The notes under the pieces: model-generated | The model's database searches: none | Told to the model about the DNA's origin: nothing | The model's input: the letters and a program-made list of their open reading frames with translations, nothing else | Position numbers and translations under genes: made by a program | NCBI RefSeq assembly: GCF_017488845.2 | Contig: NZ_CP083370.1 | Location: 1,550,001 to 1,614,000, forward strand | DNA length: 64,000 bases | From: Ensifer canadensis | GTDB taxonomy: Bacteria > Pseudomonadota > Alphaproteobacteria > Rhizobiales > Rhizobiaceae | Direction: 5' to 3' | In this document: one piece after another, positions 1 to 7,984 of the stretch | Position numbering within the stretch: the first letter of the stretch is position 1 | Layout: every line of letters starts with the position of its first letter

Positions 1-2433
1 CAGATTACCGCGTGCGCCGAAACCGTCACCGGCGATTGCAAAGTCCTTGATGGTTGTAACGCTGTCGTTGATGTCGGATGTGAAGCGCACCTCGGCTGGT
101 ATGCCTGCACCTTTGTTCCAGCCGATCCAGGGAAGCGAGAGCCTGGCCTTGGTCAGATCGACGGTAACGTGCTGAACATCAGCCTCGTCGATCACCAGAT
201 CGACGTCCATCGGCCCGAAGATGATCTTCGACAGGCCGGGGGTCAGCTTCTCCCGGGCTGCCGCATCGAGTGTGCCGCTGATTTCGCGTTTGCGTTTGAC
301 CTTCGATTTGCTGTCGACCGGTTCGGTGAGCGCGATCTTGACCTTTGCGCCTTCAACAACCGCATCGGCATCGAGAACCGCTTGCTCGTTGTCGACCCGG
401 AACGTGCCGGAAAGATTGGAGACGCCGCGTCCGGCGATCGGGCGCGTGACGGTGACGTCCTCAAGCTGCATCTCCACTTGCCAGAGCGGCGGTGGCGGGT
501 GCTGGTCGGTGACAAGGCCAAACCGCGCTCCGACCTGTGCGGTTAGCGGGCCGGTAAAGTCGCCTGGGACAAACGGTGTCTTTTGCAGCGCCTGAATCGG
601 CTTGTAGGTGACGAGCTCGGCGATCGCGTCTGCCTCGCCGCCAACTTCGATCTTCATTTCCGCGATCAACGGCTTGGTGTAGACATCGGGAATGATGAAA
701 TCGCCGCCATTGAGCGCGACGGACCGGCCGGAGGGAAAAAAGGCCGCCCCCTGCTTTACGCCCACTTCCATGCGCTGGCCGCTCAGCTTGAACGTGCCCG
801 ATGTGTCGCGCAACGGCGGTATCTCACCAGCAATGTTGATCCGCGTTTCGTCGATGTTGAACGTGATGTTCAGTTCTTTCTCGTCGAGCTTCAGCTCGCC
901 TTCGTTCTGGGCGATCCGCCCCTCTGCCACCGAAACCTCGATGCGCGCATCAGTGACCGTGCCGCCGAAGAGATTGCGGATCGCCCAGCGGCGCGCGCCC
1001 TTGGCGATCCACCAGGGCCAAAGCTGCTTGACGGCCGTCGGTTGCATCTGGTCGCTGACGGCGGCAAAGCTGACCTGCGGCGAAGTCTTGCCGAAGGCGA
1101 CCGAAAGCGAACCGAACATCGAGCCGAGCGGGCTGGAAACGGCGAGCTGATCGAAGATCAGGCGGTGGCGCGCATCCGAGGTGAAGCGGCCGCTTGCCTT
1201 CGCATCGAAGATCAAGGGACGTTCGGTAATGTCCTCCGGCGCGGAACTTGCATTCCTGAACAAAAGATCGATGGCAAAACCCTGATCGGTTGCGCCTGCT
1301 GTTCTGTCGAGGTCTTTCACTGCACCAGTAAACGGGAAGATCGAGCGACCGATATTGACCGTCGACGGCAGCACCTCGACGGCAGCCCGCTCAAAGTCAT
1401 AGGCGATATCCATCTGGGAGGGATTGATCGTCGAAACCAGCCCACCGGCGTGGAATGCACCTTCCGACGTCCTGACGGCCACGCGAAGGTCGGGCTTGGC
1501 GCCTTCGGCGGCGCGTGTCGCCGTGAGGGTCAGCCCCGCGGTCGCATCGATGCCGAAGGCGGCCTCCTTGCCGAAGGGGCCGTGATAGAAGAAGGGCTTC
1601 AGCGGAATGTTCGAGATTGCCGCTTCGAAGCCGGACATATGACCCTTTGCACCAAGAGCGTTGGCGCTGAGATCGACATCGACTCCATCGACGGTCACGC
1701 TGCCTTTGACGTGCATGGAGCCATCGGCATCACGATTGAACTCCAGCTCCTTGGCATCGACCGGCACGACACGGTTACGTGCACCGGCGACTGTGAAAGA
1801 AAAGTTGGAAAGCAACACCGTCTGGTCGCCACGCCCTGCCGCCATCTTCGACATGCGGTCGACATGGGCAAAAAGCTGCTCCAGTGCGTCGCCGACATCG
1901 GCGATCTTGATCTTCGTCAGATCGACCGGCTCGCCGCGTGGCAGGAGGCCGGTGTCGAAGTCGCCACCTTCGGCTTCAAGACGTGAAACCGAAATCCTGC
2001 CCGTCAACAGCGCCAGAGGGTCGAGGGCAATGGATATCGAACTCAACTTTGCGACAGGTTGGCCGGACGTGGCTTCGCTCAGCGCCACTTCCCGCGCCTT
2101 GAGCGCCAGCGCGCCGTTCGAGGTCATGCGAACGACGGTGCTACCGACCTCAGCGCGATAGGCGCCGCCGAGTGCCGCGTTCAGCGCCGTGCGGGCGCGC
2201 GCGTTCAGTGTGCTGTCGATCGCCCCGCTCTCGACGACGGCGATGAGGCTGGCCGCAGTGATGAAGGCGAGCAGTAAGCCGCAAAGGGCAATCTTGCTGA
2301 GAAAGCGCAAGAGCCCGCGTTTGTGCGGGGCATGCACGATGACGGGTTCGTGTGCCTGCGCCGAGGGCAACGCATGCAACGCGACGATGTCTTTCTTGCG
2401 AAAGCCGACTTTTTCGCCGCGGATCTCACTCAT
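1..2433 (-). CDS. AsmA/YhdP-like DUF3971 envelope protein (partial, 3' end outside window)
   Basis: An uninterrupted minus-strand frame of 811 codons runs from an ATG at 2433 off the left edge, so the C-terminus is missing. The start is preceded by GGAGGG about 11 nt upstream; an in-frame ATG 24 nt further up (2457) is possible. Residues about 48-68 form one hydrophobic segment after a basic stretch (PHKRGLLRF), as expected for an N-terminal membrane anchor. The rest is a long beta-type sequence with repeated short hydrophobic/acidic patterns (for example DVDLVIDEADVQ), typical of the AsmA-like/DUF3971 family. These proteins sit in the inner membrane and span the periplasm; the family is implicated in lipid transport to the outer membrane. 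Family assignment is by pattern recognition; the exact role is inferred. Confidence 0.7.
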   Translation of the reverse strand, partial: MSEIRGEKVGFRKKDIVALHALPSAQAHEPVIVHAPHKRGLLRFLSKIALCGLLLAFITAASLIAVVESGAIDSTLNARARTALNAALGGAYRAEVGSTVVRMTSNGALALKAREVALSEATSGQPVAKLSSISIALDPLALLTGRISVSRLEAEGGDFDTGLLPRGEPVDLTKIKIADVGDALEQLFAHVDRMSKMAAGRGDQTVLLSNFSFTVAGARNRVVPVDAKELEFNRDADGSMHVKGSVTVDGVDVDLSANALGAKGHMSGFEAAISNIPLKPFFYHGPFGKEAAFGIDATAGLTLTATRAAEGAKPDLRVAVRTSEGAFHAGGLVSTINPSQMDIAYDFERAAVEVLPSTVNIGRSIFPFTGAVKDLDRTAGATDQGFAIDLLFRNASSAPEDITERPLIFDAKASGRFTSDARHRLIFDQLAVSSPLGSMFGSLSVAFGKTSPQVSFAAVSDQMQPTAVKQLWPWWIAKGARRWAIRNLFGGTVTDARIEVSVAEGRIAQNEGELKLDEKELNITFNIDETRINIAGEIPPLRDTSGTFKLSGQRMEVGVKQGAAFFPSGRSVALNGGDFIIPDVYTKPLIAEMKIEVGGEADAIAELVTYKPIQALQKTPFVPGDFTGPLTAQVGARFGLVTDQHPPPPLWQVEMQLEDVTVTRPIAGRGVSNLSGTFRVDNEQAVLDADAVVEGAKVKIALTEPVDSKSKVKRKREISGTLDAAAREKLTPGLSKIIFGPMDVDLVIDEADVQHVTVDLTKARLSLPWIGWNKGAGIPAEVRFTSDINDSVTTIKDFAIAGDGFGARGNL

Positions 2434-2753
2434 CGGCGCGGACGCCCTCCAGTTCATACGGGAAAGCCCGCCTCTCCCGTCGACGCATCATGCGGCAGCG
2501 GGTCGACGGATCATTGCCGTCACGTAGACCACATCTGGCCGGACGGTGTCATCACGTCTGGCCGACCATGCTGTGGAAAGCATTCACACATCCGTGGGTT
2601 TCGTGTGCGCGAATGCCGGGCAAAGGGTCTTATCGACGCAACCCGTCCGGAACCTGTCAAATCTAGCACAAATCCGCTGGACTGCGGTCGCCGATTCTCG
2701 ATATGCCCTAGCCGGCGATTGTTCACAAAACTTGGCGCAAGGAAGGTTTATTC
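2434..2753. other. Divergent intergenic region, no gene seen
   Basis: This 320-bp spacer separates the divergent DUF3971 gene and bcp. It has no convincing coding frame. It contains a short imperfect direct repeat (ATCTGGCCGGAC and GTCTGGCCGACC, near 2530-2565). A GGAAGG ribosome-binding site lies about 7 nt before the bcp ATG. Promoters for both genes should be here but I could not assign boxes. Confidence 0.5.
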
Positions 2754-3221
2754 ATGGCAAGCCTCACCCCCGGAGATCTCGCTCCCGACTTCACGCTTCC
2801 CCGTGACGGCGGCGGCACGATTTCGCTTTCTGCCTTGCGCGGGCGTCCGGTCGTCTTGTTCTTCTACCCCAAGGACGACACGAAAAGTTGCACCTTGGAA
2901 GCGATTTCCTTCACCGAACTCGCCTCCGAGTTTGCCGCTGCAGGCGTTGAGTTGATCGGGCTCTCGCCCGATTCGGTGAAACGTCACGATCGCTTTGCGA
3001 AGAAATATGATCTGGCAGTCACGCTTGCTGCCGACGAGGAAAGATCCGTCGTCAACGCCTATGGTCTATGGGTGGAAAAGAGCCTCTACGGGCGCAAATA
3101 TATGGGCGTCGAACGCACCACCTTCCTGATTGCCGCCGACGGCCGGATTGCGCGCGTTTGGGAGAAGGTCAAGGTCAATGGCCACGCCAATGAAGTGCTC
3201 GAGGCCGCCAAGGCGCTCTAA
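2754..3221 (+). CDS. bcp: Peroxiredoxin, BCP/PrxQ family, single-cysteine form
   Basis: This 155-residue thioredoxin-fold protein matches the usual length of bacterioferritin comigratory protein (BCP/PrxQ), which reduces hydroperoxides in the cytoplasm. The peroxidatic site is visible as FFYPKDDTKSC with Cys46. The typical resolving cysteine five residues later (CxxxxC) is absent; position 51 is not Cys and Cys46 is the only cysteine in the protein. It should therefore act as a 1-Cys enzyme that needs an external thiol (inference). It starts at ATG 2754 with GGAAGG upstream. The DUF455 ferritin-like gene starts 20 nt downstream and is probably cotranscribed, which suggests an oxidative-stress unit. 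Confidence 0.93.
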   Translation: MASLTPGDLAPDFTLPRDGGGTISLSALRGRPVVLFFYPKDDTKSCTLEAISFTELASEFAAAGVELIGLSPDSVKRHDRFAKKYDLAVTLAADEERSVVNAYGLWVEKSLYGRKYMGVERTTFLIAADGRIARVWEKVKVNGHANEVLEAAKAL

Positions 3222-3241
3222 GTCAAAACGACGAGGCCGCA

Positions 3242-4111
3242 ATGAAGACGCTTCCCAACTTTCACAGTCTACGCGGCGCTGCCGTTGAGGCGATCAGTGC
3301 TGCCGACCTGACCGTCAAGACGGAACTGGCCCAGGAAGCGGCACGGCGCTGGCAGCGCCGTGCGCTGTCGCTGCGTTCGCCGCTGGATCGCCCCGTTCCT
3401 CTGCGTCCGGGTCGGCCGGAAAGGCCTGTTCTGACGCCACCCACGCAGGTGAAGAAGCGCTCGCTCGGCTCGCTCAAGGGCCGGATCGCGCTCTTGCATT
3501 CGATCGCCCATATCGAACTCAACGCCGTCGATCTCGCGCTCGATATCGTCGCCCGCTTTGCGTCCGAATCGGTGCCGAATTCGTTTTTCGACGGCTGGAT
3601 GAAGGTTGCATTCGAGGAGGCCAAGCATTTCCGCATGGTTCGGCAGCGCCTGAACGACCTTGGCGCCGACTATGGCGACCTGCCCGCGCATGACGGGCTC
3701 TGGCAGGCGGCGCACGACACCCGCAACGATCTGACCGCCAGGCTGGCCGTCGTCCCGCTTATCCTCGAGGCGCGCGGGCTCGACGTGACGCCGGCGCTGC
3801 AGGCGCGCATGCGCGAGACCGGAGACTTCGAGACTGCCGCGGTACTCGACGTCATCTACGAAGACGAGAAAGGCCATGTGGCCGTCGGTGCCAAATGGTT
3901 TCGTTTCCTGTGCGCGCGGGAGCGGAAAGATCCGGCAGCGACTTTCCAGCAGCTCGTTCGCGCCAATTTTCGAGGTCCCCTCAAGGCGCCATTCAACGAT
4001 ATCGCCCGCGCCGAAGCCGGGTTGACGCCATCGTTCTATCGCTCGATGACGGCTTCCACAACCTCTCGTAGCGCGAGCACTCAACCAAATATTAACCCTA
4101 ACGAAGTGTAA
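3242..4111 (+). CDS. DUF455 ferritin-like diiron protein
   Basis: The 289-residue protein matches DUF455 (COG2833), a ferritin-like four-helix family of unknown function. Candidate metal ligands are visible: HIELNAVDLALD around residue 92, FEEAKHF around 124 and YEDEKGHV around 205, giving the Glu and ExxH pattern of diiron carboxylate proteins. The last ~30 residues are low-complexity (Ser/Thr/Asn-rich) and may be disordered. It follows bcp by 20 nt, so an oxidative-stress or iron-related job is plausible, but no reaction is known for the family as far as I can say. Some related proteins resemble tRNA-hydroxylating MiaE in fold. Confidence 0.85.
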   Translation: MKTLPNFHSLRGAAVEAISAADLTVKTELAQEAARRWQRRALSLRSPLDRPVPLRPGRPERPVLTPPTQVKKRSLGSLKGRIALLHSIAHIELNAVDLALDIVARFASESVPNSFFDGWMKVAFEEAKHFRMVRQRLNDLGADYGDLPAHDGLWQAAHDTRNDLTARLAVVPLILEARGLDVTPALQARMRETGDFETAAVLDVIYEDEKGHVAVGAKWFRFLCARERKDPAATFQQLVRANFRGPLKAPFNDIARAEAGLTPSFYRSMTASTTSRSASTQPNINPNEV

Positions 4112-4159
4112 TGCCCGTCAAGCAATGCGAGACAATTCGCACATGGCGGGAGCGGTGGA

Positions 4160-5491
4160 GTGTCTGAACGTTCGGCAAATCGCACCTTCGGAAATCGCGC
4201 GCAGAATCACGTCCTGATCCTGGCGAGCGGCGACAAGGTTCGTCACATGACCGTGCGTCCTTGGATGGCGGCCCTTGCCGTTTCTGCAGCCGGTGTGTTC
4301 AGCATCGGTTACCTCGCCGCCACATCCTACCTTGTTCTTCGCGACGACCTCATCGGTGGCACGATCGCCCGCCAAGCGCGCATGCAGCACGAATACGAAG
4401 ATCGAATCACCGCGTTGCGAGCGCAGGTCGATCGCGTTACGAGCCGGCAGTTACTCGATCAACAGGTGGTCGAAGAGAAAGTCGAAAAGCTGCTTCAGCA
4501 GCAGCAGGCGCTTTCTTCTCGAAACGGCAAACTCGGCGCGCTGATCGAACGGGCTGAAAATTCTGGTCTGTCGACCGATTTCACCCAACCTGCACCGGTC
4601 GAACCCCTCGCCTACGAAGAACGTGCCGATGCCACGGGCGGTGTGCAGGCAATCGAAAAACTGATGGGGCTGAGCGGCACACAGGGTGCCGCGCCCGCCC
4701 GAGTTGCGGCCCTCGCCTATGCCCGGCCTGCCACGGTTGAAAGCACCTCCGATCGCGCCGATCGGCTTTTTTCGAAAGTGACGCTCTCGCTGAAGGATGT
4801 TGAGCGCGACCAGATGTTGCGGCTTGAGCAACTGACCGACGGAGCCGCCAAAACGTCCGAGGCGATCCGCAAGATCGTCGGTCGCACAGGTGTTGCCCTA
4901 CCAGAAAATGACGTCGCCGAATTGCCGCCCTCAGATGAAACCACCGGTTCCATAGATAGCGCGATCGGCGGACCTTTCGTAGAGCCCGTCAATGACGATG
5001 GCTTCGGTCGATCGCTTGCCGCGCTTGACTCGGCGCTTGTCGAGCTCGAGCGGACGCGCGCACAGGTCCGGGAGTTGCCATTCGGCAACCCGTCGCCCGC
5101 AAGTGATATCACCAGCGACTTCGGCAACAGGCTCGATCCCTTTCTCGGGCGGTTGGCGCTGCATGCGGGCATAGACTTTCGCGCCACCGTCGGCACCCGC
5201 ATCCGCGCGACGGCTCCGGGCACCGTGACGACTGCCGGGCTGACGGGTGGCTATGGAAACATGGTCGAGATCGATCATGGCAATGGCGTTTCCAGTCGCT
5301 ATGCCCATCTCTCGACGGTGCTCGTCAAGGTCGGCGACCGGATCAAGGCCGGTGATGTCGTTGCCAAGTCCGGCAACACCGGTCGTTCGACAGGCCCGCA
5401 CCTGCACTATGAGGTCAGGCTGAACGGTCAGGCAGTCGACCCCATGCGGTTTCTCAACGCCAGCAGCAAGCTCGCGAGCTACATGAAATGA
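4160..5491 (+). CDS. M23 (LytM) family peptidoglycan endopeptidase with coiled coil
   Basis: The 443-residue protein has a short cytoplasmic N-terminus, one membrane segment at about residues 34-58, a Gln/Glu-rich coiled coil at about 70-130, a low-complexity linker and a C-terminal M23 domain from about residue 310. Zinc-ligand motifs are intact: HAGIDF (HxxxD) and HLHYE (HxH) near the end, with the GNTGRSTGPHLHYE signature. Such proteins cleave or help cleave cross-links in periplasmic peptidoglycan; similar coiled-coil M23 proteins support polar growth in rhizobia (RgsM type), but orthology is not proven here. The start is a GTG at 4160 behind a purine-rich GGGAGCGG stretch. It is 48 nt downstream of the DUF455 gene. 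Confidence 0.88.
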   Translation: MSERSANRTFGNRAQNHVLILASGDKVRHMTVRPWMAALAVSAAGVFSIGYLAATSYLVLRDDLIGGTIARQARMQHEYEDRITALRAQVDRVTSRQLLDQQVVEEKVEKLLQQQQALSSRNGKLGALIERAENSGLSTDFTQPAPVEPLAYEERADATGGVQAIEKLMGLSGTQGAAPARVAALAYARPATVESTSDRADRLFSKVTLSLKDVERDQMLRLEQLTDGAAKTSEAIRKIVGRTGVALPENDVAELPPSDETTGSIDSAIGGPFVEPVNDDGFGRSLAALDSALVELERTRAQVRELPFGNPSPASDITSDFGNRLDPFLGRLALHAGIDFRATVGTRIRATAPGTVTTAGLTGGYGNMVEIDHGNGVSSRYAHLSTVLVKVGDRIKAGDVVAKSGNTGRSTGPHLHYEVRLNGQAVDPMRFLNASSKLASYMK

Positions 5492-5584
5492 GCATCATGC
5501 CGACCCGCTCGGCCCGTGCTACTTGACAAGAAACGCAACAGATTCGTTGCCATCAACCTTTTCCAGCTTCAACGTGCTGGATTT

Positions 5585-5613
5585 CTTGACTTTCGACGGC
5601 ATTCGGCTTAAGA
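5585..5613 (+). promoter_or_regulatory. Candidate sigma-70-type promoter for the DEAD-box helicase
   Basis: CTTGAC (5585-5590), a 17-nt spacer and TTAAGA (5608-5613) fit the rhizobial -35/-10 arrangement. The boxes lie about 77 nt upstream of the proposed TTG start. The call rests on pattern alone. Confidence 0.3.
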
Positions 5614-5689
5614 GCCCGGCCACGCGGTGGTGTGTTTTCCACCGATCGAGCAGTGTTCTTCCCGAACCGGAACGGAAACAGATTTCCCT

Positions 5690-7201
5690 TTGACCAATTT
5701 TGCTGACCTTGGCCTTAGCCAAAAAGTTCTCTCCGCAGTTACCGATGCGGGCTACACAATCCCGACCCCGATCCAGGCTGGTGCCATTCCCCCGGCACTG
5801 CAGCGCCGTGATATCCTCGGCATCGCGCAGACGGGAACAGGCAAGACGGCATCCTTCGTGTTGCCGATGCTGACCCTGCTCGAAAAGGGTCGTGCACGTG
5901 CGCGCATGCCGCGCACGCTGATTCTGGAGCCGACGCGCGAACTGGCGGCCCAGGTTGCAGAGAACTTCGACAAGTACGGCAAGAACCACAAGCTCAACAT
6001 CGCACTTCTGATCGGCGGCGTCTCGTTCGACGAACAGGACCGCAAGCTGGAGCGCGGCGCCGATGTGCTGATCTGCACGCCCGGCCGCCTGCTCGACCAT
6101 TTCGAGCGTGGCAAGCTTTTGATGAGCGGCGTCGAAATCCTGGTCATCGACGAAGCTGACCGCATGCTCGACATGGGCTTCATTCCTGATATCGAGCGCA
6201 TCGCCAAGATGATCCCGTTCACGCGCCAGACGCTGTTCTTCTCGGCAACCATGCCGCCGGAGATCCAGAAGCTTGCCGACCGCTTCCTGCAGAACCCGGA
6301 ACGGGTCGAAGTTGCCCGTCCGGCATCGACGGCACAGACGGTGACGCAGCGCTTCGTCGCGACGCACGCGAAGGATTACGAGAAGCGCGCCGTGCTGCGC
6401 GATCTGATCCGCGCCCAGGACGAGCTGAAGAACGCCATCATCTTTTGCAATCGCAAGAAGGATGTCGCCGACCTCTTCCGGTCGCTCGAGCGTCATGGCT
6501 TCTCGGTTGGTGCTCTGCATGGCGACATGGACCAGCGCTCGCGCATGGCCATGCTTGCCGGCTTCAAGGACAACAACATCACATTGCTGGTCGCATCCGA
6601 TGTTGCTGCCCGCGGCCTCGACATCCCCGATGTCAGCCATGTCTTCAATTTCGACGTGCCGATCCATGCGGAAGACTATGTTCACCGCATCGGCCGTACC
6701 GGCCGTGCTGGCCGCTCCGGCGCGTCCTTCACGCTGGTGACCAAGCGCGACACGAAGTTCTCCGACGCCATCGAGAAGCTGATCGGCCAGAAGGTCGAGT
6801 GGCTGAACGGTGATCTGTCGAACCTTCCCGAGCCGATGGAAAGCCACGACACCGGTCGCCGTGAACGCGGTCGTGACGGTCGCAGGGACCGTAATAAAAA
6901 AGATGGGGACCGGGCGCCACGTGGCCGTTCCGATCACAAAACCGATACGGTTCGTGCCGATAGTGAGGCCGAAATTGAAGCAGTCGTGGAAAGGGTAGAA
7001 TCGGTGAAACCGGCACGCAACGCAGAGACGAAGCAGAGCAACGGCCACCGTCCGGAACGTCCGGTCCGCGCGGCAAACCCTGCCAATGACGACAACCGCG
7101 ATCGCCGCAGCCGCCACCGTCGCGATCACGACGACGGCCCGACACCTGTCGGTTTCGGCGACGAAATCCCCGCATTCATGCTGATCGCCGGCAAGGCCTG
7201 A
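5690..7201 (+). CDS. DEAD-box ATP-dependent RNA helicase (RhlE-like)
   Basis: All helicase motifs are readable: Q motif PTPIQ (residues 25-29), AQTGTGKT (46-53), PTRELA, TPGR, DEAD, SAT, IIFCN, ARGLD and HRIGRTGRAG. The C-terminal ~120 residues are a charged Arg/Asp/Lys-rich tail, common in RhlE-type cold-shock or RNA-degradosome helicases. It unwinds RNA duplexes in the cytoplasm. I chose the TTG at 5690, because the conserved sequence begins there (LTNFADLGLS) and a GGAA stretch lies upstream; the frame remains open to 5627 (GTG), which would add 21 unconserved residues. The NUDIX gene starts 8 nt after the stop and is probably cotranscribed. Confidence 0.93.
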   Translation: MTNFADLGLSQKVLSAVTDAGYTIPTPIQAGAIPPALQRRDILGIAQTGTGKTASFVLPMLTLLEKGRARARMPRTLILEPTRELAAQVAENFDKYGKNHKLNIALLIGGVSFDEQDRKLERGADVLICTPGRLLDHFERGKLLMSGVEILVIDEADRMLDMGFIPDIERIAKMIPFTRQTLFFSATMPPEIQKLADRFLQNPERVEVARPASTAQTVTQRFVATHAKDYEKRAVLRDLIRAQDELKNAIIFCNRKKDVADLFRSLERHGFSVGALHGDMDQRSRMAMLAGFKDNNITLLVASDVAARGLDIPDVSHVFNFDVPIHAEDYVHRIGRTGRAGRSGASFTLVTKRDTKFSDAIEKLIGQKVEWLNGDLSNLPEPMESHDTGRRERGRDGRRDRNKKDGDRAPRGRSDHKTDTVRADSEAEIEAVVERVESVKPARNAETKQSNGHRPERPVRAANPANDDNRDRRSRHRRDHDDGPTPVGFGDEIPAFMLIAGKA

Positions 7202-7209
7202 TCCTATCA

Positions 7210-7647
7210 ATGGGTCGGCCAGGCATCGACTTTCCGGGCTTCGGTTGCGGACTAGCGATCATGCGCGATGGCAAGCTGTTGTTGTGCAAGCGTTTGAAGG
7301 CGCCCGAGGCCGGCCACTGGAATATCGTGGGCGGCAAGGTCGATCACATGGAGCGCAGCGAGCTTGCTGCGCGCCGTGAGGCGGAAGAGGAAAGCGGCCT
7401 GTCTATCCGCTCGACCCGCTTTCTCTGCCTCAGCGAACAACTGATCGAAGCAGATCGTCAGCACTGGATCTCGATGATCTACGTGACCGACGACTTTTCG
7501 GGCGAACCGCAACTGACCGAACCGGACAAGCTTTCCGACATCGGCTGGTACGATCTCGATGCCCTGCCCCAGCCGCTTTCGCGGTTTGCCGCCGACGCCG
7601 TCCGTGCCATTCGCGTGCAGACGAAGGCGCTGGTTGACGCCAATTAA
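7210..7647 (+). CDS. NUDIX hydrolase
   Basis: The 145-residue protein carries a complete Nudix box (GX5EX7REUXEEXGU) at residues 42-64, with REAEEESGL as its core. It should hydrolyse a nucleoside diphosphate linked to another group in a Mg-dependent reaction; the substrate cannot be told from sequence. It lies 8 nt behind the DEAD-box helicase gene, so a nucleotide or RNA cap-like clean-up role is conceivable but unproven. It converges with the TfoX-domain gene. Confidence 0.9.
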   Translation: MGRPGIDFPGFGCGLAIMRDGKLLLCKRLKAPEAGHWNIVGGKVDHMERSELAARREAEEESGLSIRSTRFLCLSEQLIEADRQHWISMIYVTDDFSGEPQLTEPDKLSDIGWYDLDALPQPLSRFAADAVRAIRVQTKALVDAN

Positions 7648-7662
7648 ACTCCGTCGTCGATT

Positions 7663-7980
7663 CTATTTTTTGGCCCGCAGCGACGCCTCATAGGCAAGCC
7701 TGACCCACCGCGCCATTTCGTCCGGATCGTCGTACGCTTCTTCCGGGATGCTCCAATAGGGCATCTTCACCGTTTTCCCCTTGCCGTCATAGGCCCATTG
7801 TCTGGATCCGGCCGCTTCGAAGGTCGGGCCTGTCCTGTCGTCGCCCTTCAGCAATATTTCGCCATCGACTTCAAGCGCGAAGATGATGCCTTCGAAATAG
7901 ACGCCCTTGCCGCCGAACATGCGTTTGATGGTCACGGCCCCAAGCGTTTCGAACATCTCTTCGATTGCCGCATTGTCCAT
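7663..7980 (-). CDS. TfoX N-terminal domain protein
   Basis: The 105-residue protein matches the TfoX/Sxy N-terminal domain: residues 1-45 contain IKRMFGGKGVYFEG and FALEVDGEILLKGD, the typical pattern. It lacks the C-terminal TfoX domain, as is usual for the stand-alone family members of alphaproteobacteria. I chose ATG 7980 because a strong GGAGGAG lies 7 nt upstream; the frame extends further upstream but into the preceding gene. It is 4 nt downstream of the MoeA/MobA-like gene and is the last gene of that operon. The function of stand-alone TfoX-N proteins is not established; a competence role should not be assumed. Confidence 0.85.
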   Translation of the reverse strand: MDNAAIEEMFETLGAVTIKRMFGGKGVYFEGIIFALEVDGEILLKGDDRTGPTFEAAGSRQWAYDGKGKTVKMPYWSIPEEAYDDPDEMARWVRLAYEASLRAKK

Positions 7981-7984
7981 GCTG

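Noticed and set aside
583..1986. 467-codon plus-strand open frame antisense to the DUF3971 gene
   Set aside because: It is a shadow of the minus-strand gene: composition is Arg/Ala/Asp-rich without hydrophobic order, no ribosome-binding site and no family motif.
5519..7210. 563-codon minus-strand frame over the helicase gene
   Set aside because: The plus strand carries every DEAD-box motif in order; the antisense frame has none.
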